A stretch of 7,168 nucleotides of DNA. It comes from Thermoleophilia bacterium. Lineage in GTDB: Bacteria; Actinomycetota; Thermoleophilia; Gaiellales; Gaiellaceae. The stretch is from the NCBI GenBank assembly GCA_025927435.1, contig JAICLM010000105.1:1-7168 (forward strand), written 5' to 3'. Positions 6,667 through 7,168 of this stretch are shown in pieces. Each line of letters opens with the position of its first letter. Within the stretch, counting starts at the first letter, position 1. The notes beneath the pieces are model-generated. The model was not told the origin of the DNA. It searched no databases and saw nothing but the letters and a program-made list of their open reading frames with translations. The translations under genes were made by a program, and so were the position numbers.

Positions 6667-6692
6667 GAACCGGTCCGGCCGTTCGGGCGAAT
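6667..6692 (+). promoter_or_regulatory. Candidate ECF promoter driving the Tat-protein/DUF4331 operon
   Basis: GAACCGG, 10 variable bases, CGGGCGAAT on the plus strand: -35 core GAACC at 6667-6671 and -10 core CGAAT at 6688-6692, 16 bp apart. Sixteen fixed bases in the two boxes are identical to the mirror copy at 6633-6658, while the 10-bp spacer differs, which is what conserved promoter boxes look like. The -10 ends 53 bp before ATG 6746, leaving a leader of roughly 45 nt that contains the ribosome binding site. The 8 bp between the two copies (6659-6666) is the symmetry centre. Confidence 0.65.
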
Positions 6693-6745
6693 CAGCGCCG
6701 ACCGCATTCACCACGGCGGCAAGGGCCGCCGGGAAGGAGAGGGCA

Positions 6746-7030
6746 ATGGAACGCCTGAGTAGGCGCTCATTCGTCAAGATCGCCGGCGCGGCCACCGGCG
6801 CAGCGGCACTCGCCTCGGCGCCCCCGATCGCGCGCGCTGCGCTGGGTGAGGAGGAGGCTCAGCCGGCCGAGGCCACGGCCGGCGTGCCGGAGGAGCCGGT
6901 CGTCGCTTACGTCCGCGACGCCCGGCGGGGCGAGGTGACCGTGACCTCCGGCACCGCCGAGCACACGTATCGCGACCGCGTTCTCGTGCAGCGCCTGCTG
7001 CGCGCGTCCGGCAGGAAGGGAGTGAGCTAG
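6746..7030 (+). CDS. Small Tat-signal protein of unknown function (94 aa)
   Basis: The N-terminus MERLSRRSFVKIAGAATGAA is a twin-arginine signal: S5-R6-R7-S8-F9-V10-K11 followed by an Ala-rich hydrophobic stretch and a probable cleavage site after IARA (residue 31). The mature part, about 63 residues, is an acidic Glu/Pro/Ala-rich spacer followed by EEPVVAYVRDARRGEVTVTS and HTYRDRVLVQRLLRA. I do not recognise a family; the second half looks like a small folded alpha/beta unit. ATG 6746 has a strong AAGGAG six bases upstream, and the frame before it (open from 6227) is antisense to the sigma gene. Its TAG stop at 7028-7030 is directly followed, in the same frame, by the ATG of the DUF4331 gene. 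It lies behind a candidate ECF promoter, so it is probably co-expressed with the DUF4331 gene under the sigma factor. It may act as an exported partner of the DUF4331 protein. Confidence 0.82.
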   Translation: MERLSRRSFVKIAGAATGAAALASAPPIARAALGEEEAQPAEATAGVPEEPVVAYVRDARRGEVTVTSGTAEHTYRDRVLVQRLLRASGRKGVS

Positions 7031-7168
7031 ATGTCCTCCCACCGCGAAGCTCCGGCGATCAGCCAGGACCCGGTCGCCGACAACGCCGACACCTACGCGT
7101 TCGTCAGCCCGGACGACCCGACGACCGTCACCATCATCACCAACTACGTGCCCCTCGAGGGCCCGCCC
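7031..7168 (+). CDS. DUF4331 family protein, N-terminus only (cut by the right window edge)
   Basis: The 46 visible residues begin MSSHREAPAISQDPVADNAD and continue TYAFVSPDDP, TVTIITNYVPLEGP. This is the characteristic DUF4331 opening (SSHREAP, DPxADN, YAFVSP, then a TVT...NY.P stretch). The family is usually several hundred residues long, and its biochemical role is unknown. ATG 7031 follows GGAAGGGAG at about 8 nt spacing. As far as I recall, many DUF4331 proteins carry an N-terminal signal peptide before the SSHREAP motif. This one starts directly at the motif, while the gene immediately upstream supplies a Tat signal in the same frame across one TAG codon. Confidence 0.85.
   Translation, partial: MSSHREAPAISQDPVADNADTYAFVSPDDPTTVTIITNYVPLEGPP

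Overview
The window is GC-rich throughout (roughly 70% by eye) and gene-dense, with GTG starts, short or negative gene spacing and no gene-free stretch over 300 bases. Together with the gene types (a single-domain formylglycine-generating enzyme, a MASE1 histidine kinase, a SigK/RskA-like sigma pair, DUF2071 and DUF4331 proteins) this suggests a chromosomal segment of a high-GC actinobacterium, possibly of the Thermoleophilia type. That placement is inference. No RNA gene, insertion sequence, CRISPR array or phage gene was seen.

Layout. Positions 1-827 (minus) hold most of a formylglycine-generating enzyme, cut by the left edge just after its active-site cysteines. Diverging from it across 44 bp is a two-component pair on the plus strand: a MASE1-type sensor histidine kinase (872-2416) and a receiver-only response regulator (2413-2769), overlapping by GTGA. 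Facing it is a DUF2071 protein (2777-3502, minus). Only 20 bp beyond that gene's start begins a 91-residue protein of unknown function (3523-3798, plus), followed by a 14-helix MFS drug-efflux-type transporter (3853-5454, plus).

The right end is a coherent regulatory module. A SigK-like ECF sigma factor (6041-6622) and its RskA-like membrane anti-sigma factor (5457-6059) overlap by 19 nt on the minus strand. Across a 123-bp gap, on the plus strand, lie a small protein with a Tat signal (6746-7030) and a DUF4331 protein (from 7031, cut by the right edge). The gap contains two copies of GAACCGG-N10-CGGGCGAAT, one facing each operon and separated by 8 bp. They look like twin divergent ECF promoters, so the sigma factor probably drives both itself and the Tat/DUF4331 operon.

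The two strongest points for follow-up are this mirrored promoter pair and the arrangement in which the Tat-signal gene and the DUF4331 gene share one reading frame, separated by a single TAG codon. The DUF4331 protein starts at its family motif with no signal peptide of its own.
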